From 70-18 sp041691815 (GTDB lineage: Bacteria > Pseudomonadota > Alphaproteobacteria > Acetobacterales > Acetobacteraceae), in the NCBI GenBank assembly GCA_041691815.1, contig JBEPTZ010000002.1:30339-94338 (forward strand): a stretch of 64,000 nucleotides of DNA, in the 5' to 3' direction. The notes below the pieces were generated by a model. That model had not been told where the DNA came from, made no database searches, and was given only the letters and a program-made list of their open reading frames with translations. Of this stretch, positions 19,101-26,911 are shown one piece after another (the first letter of the stretch is position 1; each line of letters begins with the position of its first letter). The translations under genes and the position numbers were made by a program.

Positions 19101-19323
19101 CGAAAGCTTCCGGCGCGAGGTGATGGCGGCACGGCTGATGCAGGTGGACGGGCGGGTGCAGCGCAGCCAGGACGGCGTGGTGCATCTGATGGCGAGCCGG
19201 GTGCAGGATCGCTCAGACGTGTTGAGCCGGTTGTTCGCCGATGATGTCGCGCCGGCGCCGGCCGCGCACGGCCATCATCCGCGCGACGCCCGGCTGCTGC
19301 CGAGGTCGCGGGATTTTCATTGA
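16126..19323 (+). CDS. dnaE2: Error-prone DNA polymerase DnaE2 (ImuC)
   Basis: 1065-residue C-family polymerase that carries out translesion synthesis during the SOS response. It has an N-terminal PHP domain (YAELVAASNFSFLRGASHPE), the palm with the catalytic acidic pair PDIDVDFEHERRE (around 378-390) and the third Asp in GLMKVDVLALGM, then fingers, helix-hairpin-helix and an OB fold (GNAIFITLEDETGITNVVLW) near residue 970. The start is the GTG at 16126, coupled to the imuB stop (GTGA). An antisense open frame of more than 1000 codons covers the gene, but it is a GC-rich shadow. Perfect palindromes follow the stop codon. Confidence 0.96.
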   Translation: MSGYAELVAASNFSFLRGASHPEDLVRTALRLGLAGIGLADRNTVAGVVRAHAELLALRKGALAGRAAGFRLAVGARLGFADGTPDIVAYPASRDGWGRLCRLLTLGNRRAAKGGCHLVRADLLGDAGGLLLVAMPEGCSAAVLGELAGAAPGAVWLAATMPRHGDDRRRLDRLGGMAAAAGVKLLATNDVLYDRAVQRDLQDVLTCIREGVKLARAGRRLEANAERHLKPAAEMARLFRDAPEAVAETQRLLERVGFSLDQLKYQYPDEPVPAGWTPQGWLEDLVARAAADRYPAGVPARVAAQLREELGLIGTLGYAPYFLTIHDIVEFARGRGILCQGRGSAANSAVCFVLGITCVDPAEHHLLFARFISVERQEPPDIDVDFEHERREEVMQYIYEKYGRHRAGIVATVIRYRPRSALRDVGKVLGLPEDITARLASLQSGSWGSEIPEEHVAQAGLDPGNSLVVRTLGLASRLLGFPRHLSQHVGGFVMARGRLDEIVPIGNAAMAGRTFIEWDKDDIDTLGLMKVDVLALGMLTCIRKAFDLLREHAGIDIGLADVPRDDPAVYDMLCRGDSLGVFQVESRAQMNMLPRLKPRVFYDLVIQVAIVRPGPIEGDMVHPYLRRRAGQEAVVFPSPAAPHDPHELHAVLGKTLGVPLFQEQAMKLAMVAAAFSAEEANRLRRAMATFRNLGTISEFEALMVERMVARGYQRAFAARCFDQIRGFGSYGFPESHAASFAKLVYISSWIKCHYPAVFACALLNAQPMGFYAPAQIVRDAAEHGVAVHAADINHSGWDNTLEQGGAALRLGLRQIDGLHAADGQRIAALRGNGYPDIEAMALRAGLRGPTLRALADADAYHSLRLDRRAAMWAVRRLPDAAPLPLFAAAQAPELGVEVDAALPPMPLGEQVATDYQTMRLSLKGHPMGVLRPVFAAEGLCSAAGLAAGRDGARAATAGLVLVRQRPGKGNAIFITLEDETGITNVVLWASLFESFRREVMAARLMQVDGRVQRSQDGVVHLMASRVQDRSDVLSRLFADDVAPAPAAHGHHPRDARLLPRSRDFH

Positions 19324-19354
19324 CGCTGGACCGAAGTGGAAGGAAGAAAAGAAC

Positions 19355-19376
19355 GTTCTTTTTTGCAAAAAAGAAC
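19355..19376 (+). terminator. Perfect palindrome after dnaE2, probable terminator (divergent member of repeat family 1)
   Basis: GTTCTTTTTTG followed directly by its reverse complement CAAAAAAGAAC, 32 bases after the dnaE2 stop. The sequence after it (AAAAAACTCTCATCCG) resembles the flank of the family 1 copy at 19449-19487 in reverse, so the two face each other across about 70 bases between convergent genes. It suits termination of the imu operon. Confidence 0.65.
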
Positions 19377-19448
19377 CAAAAAACTCTCATCCGGGGCTTC
19401 GCCCGCGCTCGCACAAGGGTGCCCGCGCATGAAGCCGCGCAGCGCGGA

Positions 19449-19487
19449 TGAAAAGTTTTTTTGCTTCTTTTTGTTCACAAAAAGAAG
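19449..19487 (-). repeat. Dispersed palindromic repeat (family 1)
   Basis: Positions 19451-19487 are the exact reverse complement of 13157-13193: a palindrome with arms CTTCTTTTTGT / ACAAAAAGAAG (19464-19487) preceded on this strand by AAAAGTTTTTTTG. It lies 55 bases beyond the end of the convergent luciferase-like gene (stop at 19542) and probably terminates that gene. Confidence 0.75.
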
Positions 19488-19541
19488 ACTCTTCCTTTCT
19501 GGCCTTCGCTAAAGTGCATAACATGCTCCAGGCTAGCTGCG

Positions 19542-20750
19542 TCACGGCTTGGACAGGTCGACGTCGCGAGCGCCGCTGGCGCGGACGTGGAACTCCTTGG
19601 GGATTTCGCGGCCGGCGTCGGTGTAGGCCTTCTTCAGTGCATCGACATTGGGGCTGAACACCGTCTTGCGGTTGGCCTTGGCCCATTCGTGGCTGTTGGT
19701 CACGGTGTCGAGCGCACCCTGGAAGCGCGGCATCACGTAGCGGGCGAACAGCTCGTAGCTGCGCCAGGTCTGCTCGCGGTCGGCCCAGTCATGGGCGCGG
19801 AACAGCAGGCCGCCGAAGCCGCCATCGGAGAGCTTGATCAGCCGCTCGATGCCGGCGGCGACCAGGTCGGGGCCGCCGACCAGGGTGGAGCCGGATTTGA
19901 CGCCTTCGCGCAGCGGGTCTTCCGAGCGGCCGGGCGGGCGGCCGAGGGCGTCCTCGAAGTAGCTGATGGTCTCGCTGCGCTCGCCGTGCTGGACCTGGCG
20001 AAGCGCCAGTTCGTCATCCTCGGCGACGTGGACGTTGACGACGAGGCGCCACTTCTTGCGGTCCATGGTCTTGCCGTGTCTGGCCGCCGAGTCCTCGGCG
20101 ATCTTCCATTGACCGGCCAGCGCGTCCGGGCCGCCGGGCAGGCCGGCGCCGAGCGACAGCATGCCGAGGCCGTGCTTGCCGGCCAGGGCGGGGGCGGCCG
20201 GGGTCATCGTGCTGGCCAGCGAGATGTCGAAATGCGGGTCGCTGTACGGGGCCAGGTGCAGGCGGGCGTCGCGCAGTTCGAACCAGTCGGTCTTCACCGT
20301 CACCGGCTCCTGGCAGGCCAGCAGCGCCATAATGGCGTCGAGCGACTGCTCCATGCGGTGGCGCTGGGTGGAGGCCTCGATGCCCATCATGTAGGCGTCC
20401 GACACCAGCGCGCCGGGGCCGCAGCCGAGCATGGCGCGGCCGCGGGTCATGTGGTCGAGCTGGACGAAGCGCTGGGCGACCAGCAGCGGGTGGTGATACG
20501 GCAGGCTGGTGACGCCGGAGCCAAGCTTGATATGCTTGGTGCGCTCGGCGGCGGCGGCGATGATCAGTTCCGGCGAGGCGATCACCTCCCAGCCGGCGGA
20601 ATGATGTTCGCCGATCCAGGCTTCGTCGTAGCCGAGATAGTCGAGCCATTCGAGCATCTCGATATCGCGGCGAATGGCCAGGCTGGGGTTGTCGCCAAGG
20701 CGATGGAACGGCGCCAGGAAGACGCCGAATTTCAGGCCGCGATGCGCCAT
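19542..20750 (-). CDS. LLM class flavin-dependent oxidoreductase (bacterial luciferase-like)
   Basis: 402-residue TIM-barrel monooxygenase-type enzyme. It opens with KFGVFLAPFHRLGDNPSLA, has YDEAWIGEHHSAGWEV (active-site His pair of the family), GSGVTSLPYHHPLLVAQRFVQ and the flavin-contact region RGRAMLGCGPGALVSDAYMMG. It resembles the alkanal/limonene monooxygenase branch that uses reduced FMN with oxygen; an F420-dependent role is less likely. ATG 20750 has GAGAGGAA nine bases upstream; the frame extends 26 codons further without support. No reductase partner is adjacent; the FMN reductase at 36956 is distant. Substrate unknown. Confidence 0.9.
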   Translation of the reverse strand: MAHRGLKFGVFLAPFHRLGDNPSLAIRRDIEMLEWLDYLGYDEAWIGEHHSAGWEVIASPELIIAAAAERTKHIKLGSGVTSLPYHHPLLVAQRFVQLDHMTRGRAMLGCGPGALVSDAYMMGIEASTQRHRMEQSLDAIMALLACQEPVTVKTDWFELRDARLHLAPYSDPHFDISLASTMTPAAPALAGKHGLGMLSLGAGLPGGPDALAGQWKIAEDSAARHGKTMDRKKWRLVVNVHVAEDDELALRQVQHGERSETISYFEDALGRPPGRSEDPLREGVKSGSTLVGGPDLVAAGIERLIKLSDGGFGGLLFRAHDWADREQTWRSYELFARYVMPRFQGALDTVTNSHEWAKANRKTVFSPNVDALKKAYTDAGREIPKEFHVRASGARDVDLSKP

Positions 20751-20840
20751 GGAGGTTCCTCTCGGTGATCGGCCGGCATTGCACCGGCCTTTGCCGGCCA
20801 TGCTGCATCGGTTGCGTGGTTCCGCCAAGGGTGGGCCGGG

Positions 20841-21290
20841 TCAGGCCCCAGGGGCGTTATCAGCAGCGTTGTAGGTGACCAGGGTGCAGACGGCGCAGGC
20901 GGCCGGGCCATCCTGCTGCCACCAGCGGCAACTGGCGCGGATGGCGCAGGGTTGCAGACCGGGGGGTGCCGCGGGGGCGGCGCCGCTGGCGGCGACATGA
21001 CTGCGGATGCGGCCGACCAGCGCGCAATGCCCGCCGGTATCGCCTGCCTGCCAGTTGCCGCAGCCTTGCTCGGCGCAGGGGGCGGCGAAGCGGAAACGCT
21101 GCTCCGGCCGCGCGTGGCTGTGCAACGCGGCGCGCATCGCCGCGTCCACCGGCAACGCGGTGCGCAGGTTGCTCACCGTGCCGTCGGCAGCGACCAGCCC
21201 GATGATGCGCAGCCCATCGCCGCCCGCGGCGCCAGTCGGCACCCCGCCATCGAGCGTGGCGCTGGGGCAGAGCGGCGGCGTGCGGTTCAT
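20841..21290 (-). CDS. Cysteine-rich hypothetical protein
   Basis: 149-residue protein with Cys clusters resembling metal or Fe-S ligands: CPS near the N-terminus, then CAEQGCGNW, HCALVGRI, CAIRASCRWWQQ and ACAVC near the C-terminus. The last two blocks, CxxxxxCRWW and ACxVC, resemble proteins often labelled nitrogen fixation-like or ferredoxin-like in related bacteria, but I cannot assign a family with confidence. The N-terminal half contains LRIIGLVAADGTVSNLRTAL, which reads as a small alpha/beta domain. It follows the 102-residue gene by 10 bases on the same strand, so they are likely cotranscribed. Confidence 0.65.
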   Translation of the reverse strand: MNRTPPLCPSATLDGGVPTGAAGGDGLRIIGLVAADGTVSNLRTALPVDAAMRAALHSHARPEQRFRFAAPCAEQGCGNWQAGDTGGHCALVGRIRSHVAASGAAPAAPPGLQPCAIRASCRWWQQDGPAACAVCTLVTYNAADNAPGA

Positions 21291-21300
21291 GCCGCGCCGG

Positions 21301-21609
21301 TCAGCCCGACTTGCGCGCCGCCCGGCTGGTGGCGGCCGGCTTGGCGGCGACCGCCTTGACGGCCCTGGTTGCGGCAACCTTGGCAACAGCGGTCTGGGCG
21401 ACAGCGGCTTTGCCGGCCCTGGTGGCGACCGGGTTGGGCGCCGCGAAGCCCATGCCGGCATGGTTCAGCGTCTTGGTGGCGGCATGCAGGCCGGGATTGG
21501 TGCTGCTGGCCAGATGGCCGATCACCGCCGCGTGGATCGCGCTGGCGATGCCGTTATGTTCCTCGTCGCTCAACTTTACATTGCCGAGATCAACCACGAA
21601 TCGTGCCAT
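21301..21609 (-). CDS. Small protein with Ala/Lys-rich low-complexity tail
   Basis: 102-residue protein. The first 45 residues look folded (ARFVVDLGNVKLSDEEHNGI, then AIHAAVIGHLA). The last 50 are an Ala, Val, Lys and Arg repeat-like tail (AVAKVAATRAVKAVAAKPAA) resembling histone H1-like bacterial tails. The tail is strongly basic and could bind nucleic acid or an acidic partner. The ATG at 21609 has GGGGAGG a few bases upstream. It sits between the large cyclase/ATPase gene (starting at 25212, ending at 21727) and the Cys-rich gene, all on one strand. No family recognised. Confidence 0.65.
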   Translation of the reverse strand: MARFVVDLGNVKLSDEEHNGIASAIHAAVIGHLASSTNPGLHAATKTLNHAGMGFAAPNPVATRAGKAAVAQTAVAKVAATRAVKAVAAKPAATSRAARKSG

Positions 21610-21726
21610 TCTGGCCTCCCCAAATTGTGCTGCCGCCCGCGCGGCGATGCGCGATGCGTCACCGCATCCGTAACGGAATCGGTTGGATTGCATAGCGCAA
21701 CCGGCAGCGCGCCGCCACCGCAAATA

Positions 21727-24700
21727 TCAGGGCAGATGCCCGGCCGAGCCAAGCGCGCCGCGCGGTGCGGTGCGGAACGGCGGCACCGGATAGGAGACGC
21801 TGCCGTCATGCCCCATCGCCACCCGCAGGGCGGCAACCTCGGCATCCAGCGCCGCGGCTTCCTCCAGACGGCCTTCGGGCCGCAGCAGGTCGCCGAGCGC
21901 GGCGCGGACCGCCACCGCGGTGGGGCGCATGCCGAGTTCGTCGGCCAGCGCGATGGCGCGGCGCAGCCAGCTCTCCGCCTCGGCCGCGGCACCCGGCTGT
22001 GCCGCGCCGGCCCGCCGGGCATGGTAGATGCCGAGCGCGCCCTGCGCCTGCGCCTCCACCGGGCGCATGCCGTTGGCGCGCGCCGCCTCCAGCGTGGCCT
22101 GGCAGGTGGCCAGCGCCCTTGGATCGTCGCGCTGCACCCGCAGCAGCGCCAGCGGCGGGCCACACAGCAGGCGCATGCCGTGCAGGCCGTGGCGGGTGGC
22201 GTAGTCCGATGCGCTGTCCAGCAGCGCCTCCGCCTCATCGAGCCGGCCGGCCCTGGTATAGGCGCGGCCGAGGCTGCGGGCGATGAACGGGATATGCACC
22301 AGGATGTCGCTGGTGCGGGCGATGTCCATCGCCGCTTCCAGCACCTCGATCGCCGCCTCGACGTTGCCGAGTTCGAGGTAGAGCGGGCCTTCGTAGATGG
22401 CGACCGCCAGCAGATCGAACGGGCGACGGGTGGCCTCGGCGATCGCCCGGGCCTCACTCGAGGCCTCGGTGGCGGCGGCGAGGTTGCCGGTGCGGACATG
22501 GATCGAGGACAGGCTGCACAGATAGATCGCCGAGGCGGTGCCGGTGGTGATCATGGTGCCTTGCAGCCGGCGCTCGTTGCGGACATGCGGCAGGTTGGCG
22601 ATCAGCACCTCGGCGCCGGCGGCGAACTCGCCCGCGTACCACATCGCCTGGCTGAGCGCGAAGGCGGCGCCGACCACCCCGACGCTGTCGTGCACCGCCA
22701 GCATGGTGTCGAGCGCCATGCGGCCGACCGACAGCGCGCCGCCGATGTCGCCCATATGCGCCAGCATGGCGCCGCGGCTGATGTTCACCCGCGCCAGCAT
22801 CACCTGGTCGCCGGCCTGCTGGGCCAGCGCGCCGGCCTCGTCGAGATAGCGCATCATGCGCGGCACATCGGCCAGCGGCGCCAGCACCACGCGCAGCTTG
22901 AGCCGGGCCTCGATGCCGCGGGCGATGGTCTGCTGGTCGCGCGGCAGATGGTCCAGCGCGGCAACGGCATGCTCCAGGAAGGCCACCGCCTCCTGCCAGC
23001 CGGAGCGGTGATTGGCGCGGTCGCCGGCGGCCAGTGCATGGCGGACGGCATCGCTCCAGACCTCGCCGCGCAACGCGTGGCCGGCGAGCTGCTCGGTGAG
23101 TTCCTCCTCGCGGTCGCCGTACAGACTCAGCATGGCAGCGTGGACGCGGGCATGCAGGTCGCGCCGGTGGCGGCGCAGCAGGCTGTCATAGGCGACGACA
23201 TGGGTGAGCGCGTGCTTGAAGGTGTGCTCGATGCCGGTGGGCAGTGCGACCTCGTAGAGGAAGCCGGCGGCGCGCAGTTCGGCGAGCTCGGCGCCGAGCT
23301 GGGCTGACGGCAGGTCGGCGATGGCGGCGAGCAGCGCCGATGGCACGTCCTTGCCGATCACCGAGGCGATCTGCAGCAGGCGGCGGCGCACCGGCGGCAG
23401 GCGGTCCATGCGGGCGGCCAGGATCGCCTGCACCGAGGCCGGGATGGCCAGCTCGGTGAGCCGGGCGGCGGCAAGTGCCGGCGTGTCGGCATCGTAGCCG
23501 GCGATCACCCCGCTTTCCTGCAGCGAGCGGGCGATCTCCTCGAGGAACAGCGGCGTGCCGTCGGCCTGGGCGACGATGCGGGCGCGCAGCGGCGCCAGCG
23601 CATCGGCCGCGCCGAGCAGGCCCTGCAGCAGCGCGTCGGCGTTGCCGGGGGCCAGCGGCTGCAACTGCACCGCCACCACGTCGCCGCCGGCGGCATCGCT
23701 GCGCCAGGTGGGCCGGCGCTCGGGCCTGGTGGTCAGCAGCACCAGCAGGCGGGCGGCGCCCATCGCGGCGACGATCTCGTCGAGGACCGCGATGCTCGGC
23801 TGGTCGACCCAGTGGAAATCATCGACCAGCAGGATCAGCGGCCGGGCGGCGGCGGCGCGCAGCACCACCTGGCGCAAGGCCGCGAGCAGGCGGCGGCGGC
23901 GGGCGGCCTGGTCCTGGCTGGCCCAGCCGGCCGGCTCGCGCGCCTCCACCGGCTGGTCGAGCAGGGCGAGCAGCGGCACCGTGTCGATGACCGCGTCGGG
24001 CGGCTGGGCGAGGGTCGCCAGCAGCTTGCGGGCGACCTCGGCGGTGGGCTCGCCGGGGGCGGCGCCGGCCAGTGCGCGCAGCAGTTGCACGGTGAGGTGA
24101 TAGGCAACCCCGGTGGCCTGCGGCGTGGCCGAGACGCGCAGCACCGACCAGCCATCCTCGGCGCCGCGATCCGGATCGCCTGGCGGCAGCATGCGCAGGA
24201 ATTCGTGCATCAGGCGGGATTTGCCGACGCCGGCATCGGCGCTGACCCAGACCGCCTGGCCGCGCCGCAGCCGGGCACGGCGCAGTGCCAGGCCCAGTTG
24301 GGTGAGTTCGGCCTCGCGGCCGATGAACGGCGACAGGCTGCTGGCGGCCGAGCGGATTTCCCAGCTCGGCTGTTCGCTGGCGCCGAGCAGGCGGAACGCC
24401 GGCACCGGGCGGGAGATGCCCTTGACCGCGATCGGGCCGAGCGGCAGCAGTTGCAGCATGCCCTGGGCGAGCCGGGAGGTGGCGGCGGTGAGCAGCACGG
24501 TGCCGGGCTCGGCGATCTGCTCCATGCGGGCGGCCAGATGCACGGTGACGCCCATCGCATCGTAGTCGTTGGCGTCGTTGCCGGTGGAGCGGATCACCAC
24601 GTCACCGCTCGACAGCCCGACCCGGATGGCGATGTCGGGGTCTTGCAGCAGGGCGACGCCGTCGACCATCGCGCGGGCGGCGAGGCAGGCGCGCAGGGCG

Positions 24701-25212
24701 TGGTCCTCGGCGGCGACCGGGGCGCCGAACAGCGCCATCACGCCATCGCCCATGCGCCGGTTGACGACGCCGCCGAAGCGCTCGACGGCGCGGACCATGG
24801 CCTGCACCGCCGGGTCGAGGGCGGCGATCGCCTGCTCGGCGTCCAGCGCCTCGATCAGCGCGGTGGAGCCGCGGACATCGGCGAACAGCACGGTGGCGTG
24901 CTTGCGCTCGCCTTCGTGCAGGGTGCCCGGCTCGTGCGTGGCCGGTTCGGGGGGAGTGGGGCCTTCCTGGATCAAGGCGCCTTCAGGCGGCGCCGGGGCA
25001 GGCGATGCCGGGGCAGGAGGAGCCGGGGCGGCCACCGGCTGGGGGTCGGCGAGGTTGGCGCCGCAGTGGTTGCAGAAGCGGGCGCCGGGGCGGTTGCTGG
25101 TGCCACAGCCGGGGCAGCTTCGCTCCAGCGGGCGGCCGCAATTGTCGCAGAAGCGGGCGCCGGGCGGCGACACCGCGGCGCAATGCGGGCAGCCGGGTGG
25201 CGGGTCAGCCAT
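21727..25212 (-). CDS. Zinc-ribbon, adenylate/guanylate cyclase, AAA ATPase and TPR multidomain regulator
   Basis: 1161-residue cytoplasmic signalling protein. Two zinc ribbons are at the N-terminus (Cys 8, 11, 22, 25 and 33, 36, 47, 50). A Pro/Ala linker precedes a class III cyclase domain (about 103-275) with VLFADVRGSTALI (metal Asp112) and RMGDGVMALFG. An AAA/STAND-type ATPase follows with P-loop ADAGVGKS at about 325-332 and Walker B LILLVDDFHW near 450. The C-terminal 450 residues are helical, TPR-like. Such proteins couple nucleotide cyclisation or ATPase switching to an unknown input. Its ATG overlaps the stop of the upstream oxidase by eight bases, so both are probably cotranscribed and coupled. 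Confidence 0.9.
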   Translation of the reverse strand: MADPPPGCPHCAAVSPPGARFCDNCGRPLERSCPGCGTSNRPGARFCNHCGANLADPQPVAAPAPPAPASPAPAPPEGALIQEGPTPPEPATHEPGTLHEGERKHATVLFADVRGSTALIEALDAEQAIAALDPAVQAMVRAVERFGGVVNRRMGDGVMALFGAPVAAEDHALRACLAARAMVDGVALLQDPDIAIRVGLSSGDVVIRSTGNDANDYDAMGVTVHLAARMEQIAEPGTVLLTAATSRLAQGMLQLLPLGPIAVKGISRPVPAFRLLGASEQPSWEIRSAASSLSPFIGREAELTQLGLALRRARLRRGQAVWVSADAGVGKSRLMHEFLRMLPPGDPDRGAEDGWSVLRVSATPQATGVAYHLTVQLLRALAGAAPGEPTAEVARKLLATLAQPPDAVIDTVPLLALLDQPVEAREPAGWASQDQAARRRRLLAALRQVVLRAAAARPLILLVDDFHWVDQPSIAVLDEIVAAMGAARLLVLLTTRPERRPTWRSDAAGGDVVAVQLQPLAPGNADALLQGLLGAADALAPLRARIVAQADGTPLFLEEIARSLQESGVIAGYDADTPALAAARLTELAIPASVQAILAARMDRLPPVRRRLLQIASVIGKDVPSALLAAIADLPSAQLGAELAELRAAGFLYEVALPTGIEHTFKHALTHVVAYDSLLRRHRRDLHARVHAAMLSLYGDREEELTEQLAGHALRGEVWSDAVRHALAAGDRANHRSGWQEAVAFLEHAVAALDHLPRDQQTIARGIEARLKLRVVLAPLADVPRMMRYLDEAGALAQQAGDQVMLARVNISRGAMLAHMGDIGGALSVGRMALDTMLAVHDSVGVVGAAFALSQAMWYAGEFAAGAEVLIANLPHVRNERRLQGTMITTGTASAIYLCSLSSIHVRTGNLAAATEASSEARAIAEATRRPFDLLAVAIYEGPLYLELGNVEAAIEVLEAAMDIARTSDILVHIPFIARSLGRAYTRAGRLDEAEALLDSASDYATRHGLHGMRLLCGPPLALLRVQRDDPRALATCQATLEAARANGMRPVEAQAQGALGIYHARRAGAAQPGAAAEAESWLRRAIALADELGMRPTAVAVRAALGDLLRPEGRLEEAAALDAEVAALRVAMGHDGSVSYPVPPFRTAPRGALGSAGHLP

Positions 25213-26749
25213 GGCGACCGCTGATCGGCTCGGCCAGCGCTTCGATGACCGCCGGCGGCCAGACCGGCGGTTCGTTGGGGTCCTCGGCACGGGCGCGCAG
25301 CATCTGCGGGAAGCGGAACAGGGTGTGCGGGTCGTATTTCTGCTTGACCGCGAGCAGCGCCGGGAAGGCCTCGCCCCAATAGGCGGCGCGGTAGTCGGCC
25401 AGCGTCGGATCGGCGAAGTTCTGGTAGCAATGGCCGTTCCAGAACGGCGCCATCGCGGCACACCAGCCCTGCTGCCAGGCCAGGCCGGCGGTCTGTTCCG
25501 CCTCGCTCTGCCAGAACACGTCGAGATAGGCGAGGAAGGCGGCGTTGCGGTGGATGAAGGCGCTGCTGGCGCGCGGGATGGCGTTCATCGCGCCACCCAT
25601 CGCCTGCAGGTAGAGCGTGTCCAGCGGGTTCGGTGCGGTGGCGTAGTGGTCGAGGATGGCGCGGAACTCGCCCTCGGTGAGGTCGCGGCTGACGTAGCGG
25701 GAGACGCGCTGCAGCGGCGGGATGGTGGTGCCGCGGTTCAGCGCGTCGTAGTCGAAATTGCCGATGCGGCCGGGCAGCGCCTGCAATGGGGCGATGGCGG
25801 CATTCATCGCCGCCGCGGTGCCGAGATGGTCGATGTCGACCACGAGCCAGGGGCCGGTCATGCCGGGTTTGGTCGCGGACAGGCCGTAGAGCGCCATGCA
25901 GGTGATGTTGGTGTCGGGGTTGGCGGCACCGCGCATGAAGCCGGCCTGGATCGCCAGCAGCACGGCGGCGGCCTGAGCACGGTCGGCCGGCGTGGCCAGC
26001 GACCAGGCGAGTTCGGCCTCAGCCGGGCCGGTGGCGCGCAGCAGCTTGTAGCGGATGCTGAGGACGGCGCCGAACATGTTGCCGGTGCCGCCGCGCACCG
26101 CCCACCAGAGATCGCTGTTCTCGGTGGCGCTGGCGGTGACGATGCGGCCGTCGGCCAGCATCACCTGGACCTCCAGCGCGTGATCCAGGTTGAGGCCGAG
26201 GCTGCGCGAGGTGAGGCCGTAGCCGCCGCCCTGCATGAAGCCGCCGATGGCGACGCTGGGCCAGGTGCCGAGCGGCAGATGCCAGCCGGAGGCCTGCAGC
26301 AACGCCGCCAGCTTGCCTTGCGGGCAGCCGCCGCCGACCGTCACCTCGCCGGCGGCGGGGTCGAGGGTGATGGTGTCGAGCAGGGTGAGGTCGATCACCA
26401 AGCCGGGGCCGGCGGAATAGCCGGCGAAGTTGTGGCCGCCGCTGCGCAGGCGGAACGGCACCGCCTCGGCGCGGGCGAATTGCAGGCAGGCGCGCAACTG
26501 ATCGGCGTCGCGGACATTGGCGATCGCCAGCGGGTGCGGGCGATAGCGCTTGTTGAACACGAAGCGCTCGCGCGGATAGCCGGGATCGCCGGGCAGCAGC
26601 AGCGCGCCAGGCAACCGGGCGCGCAGCCAGCGGGCCTGATCGGTGGTCAGCCCGAACGCGTCAACCGTCGCCTCGCCGACGCCTTGCGGCTCGGGCGGCG
26701 GCGGCCCATGACCCTTGGGCGGCGGCGTGTAGAGGCGCGGATGCGGCAT
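25205..26749 (-). CDS. FAD-binding oxidoreductase, berberine bridge enzyme type
   Basis: 514-residue flavoprotein. The FAD-binding PCMH domain contains LRSGGHNFAGYSAGPG, with His106 at the site of covalent 8-alpha flavin attachment. Where bicovalent members have Cys (G-x-C-P), this one reads GTWPSVAIGG, with Trp163, so only one covalent link is expected. The C-terminal BBE motif is AYWGEAFPALLAVKQKYDP followed by LFRFPQ. There is no signal peptide, though the first 25 residues are Pro-rich. ATG 26749 is used; a much longer frame upstream is a shadow of the opposite-strand glycosyltransferase. It shares a transcript with the cyclase/ATPase regulator. Confidence 0.9.
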   Translation of the reverse strand: MPHPRLYTPPPKGHGPPPPEPQGVGEATVDAFGLTTDQARWLRARLPGALLLPGDPGYPRERFVFNKRYRPHPLAIANVRDADQLRACLQFARAEAVPFRLRSGGHNFAGYSAGPGLVIDLTLLDTITLDPAAGEVTVGGGCPQGKLAALLQASGWHLPLGTWPSVAIGGFMQGGGYGLTSRSLGLNLDHALEVQVMLADGRIVTASATENSDLWWAVRGGTGNMFGAVLSIRYKLLRATGPAEAELAWSLATPADRAQAAAVLLAIQAGFMRGAANPDTNITCMALYGLSATKPGMTGPWLVVDIDHLGTAAAMNAAIAPLQALPGRIGNFDYDALNRGTTIPPLQRVSRYVSRDLTEGEFRAILDHYATAPNPLDTLYLQAMGGAMNAIPRASSAFIHRNAAFLAYLDVFWQSEAEQTAGLAWQQGWCAAMAPFWNGHCYQNFADPTLADYRAAYWGEAFPALLAVKQKYDPHTLFRFPQMLRARAEDPNEPPVWPPAVIEALAEPISGRHG

Positions 26750-26911
26750 GTGCGGGCGAGGGTCCTCGACGCGATGGGCAAGGGTAGCAGCGCCACCGCC
26801 GGTTGCAAGATATTGCGCACCCTGTGTGACGTGTTGTTGCCGCCCGGCGCTGGACGGGGCGGGGCGGGTCGCGTATCGCGGGCGTGCCGCCACACCAGCC
26901 CGCAGGAGCAG

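Noticed and set aside
16021..19185. Antisense open frame of over 1000 codons opposite dnaE2
   Set aside because: Its product is His/Pro/Arg/Gln-rich without any motif, the usual shadow of a GC-rich gene; dnaE2 has all polymerase motifs.
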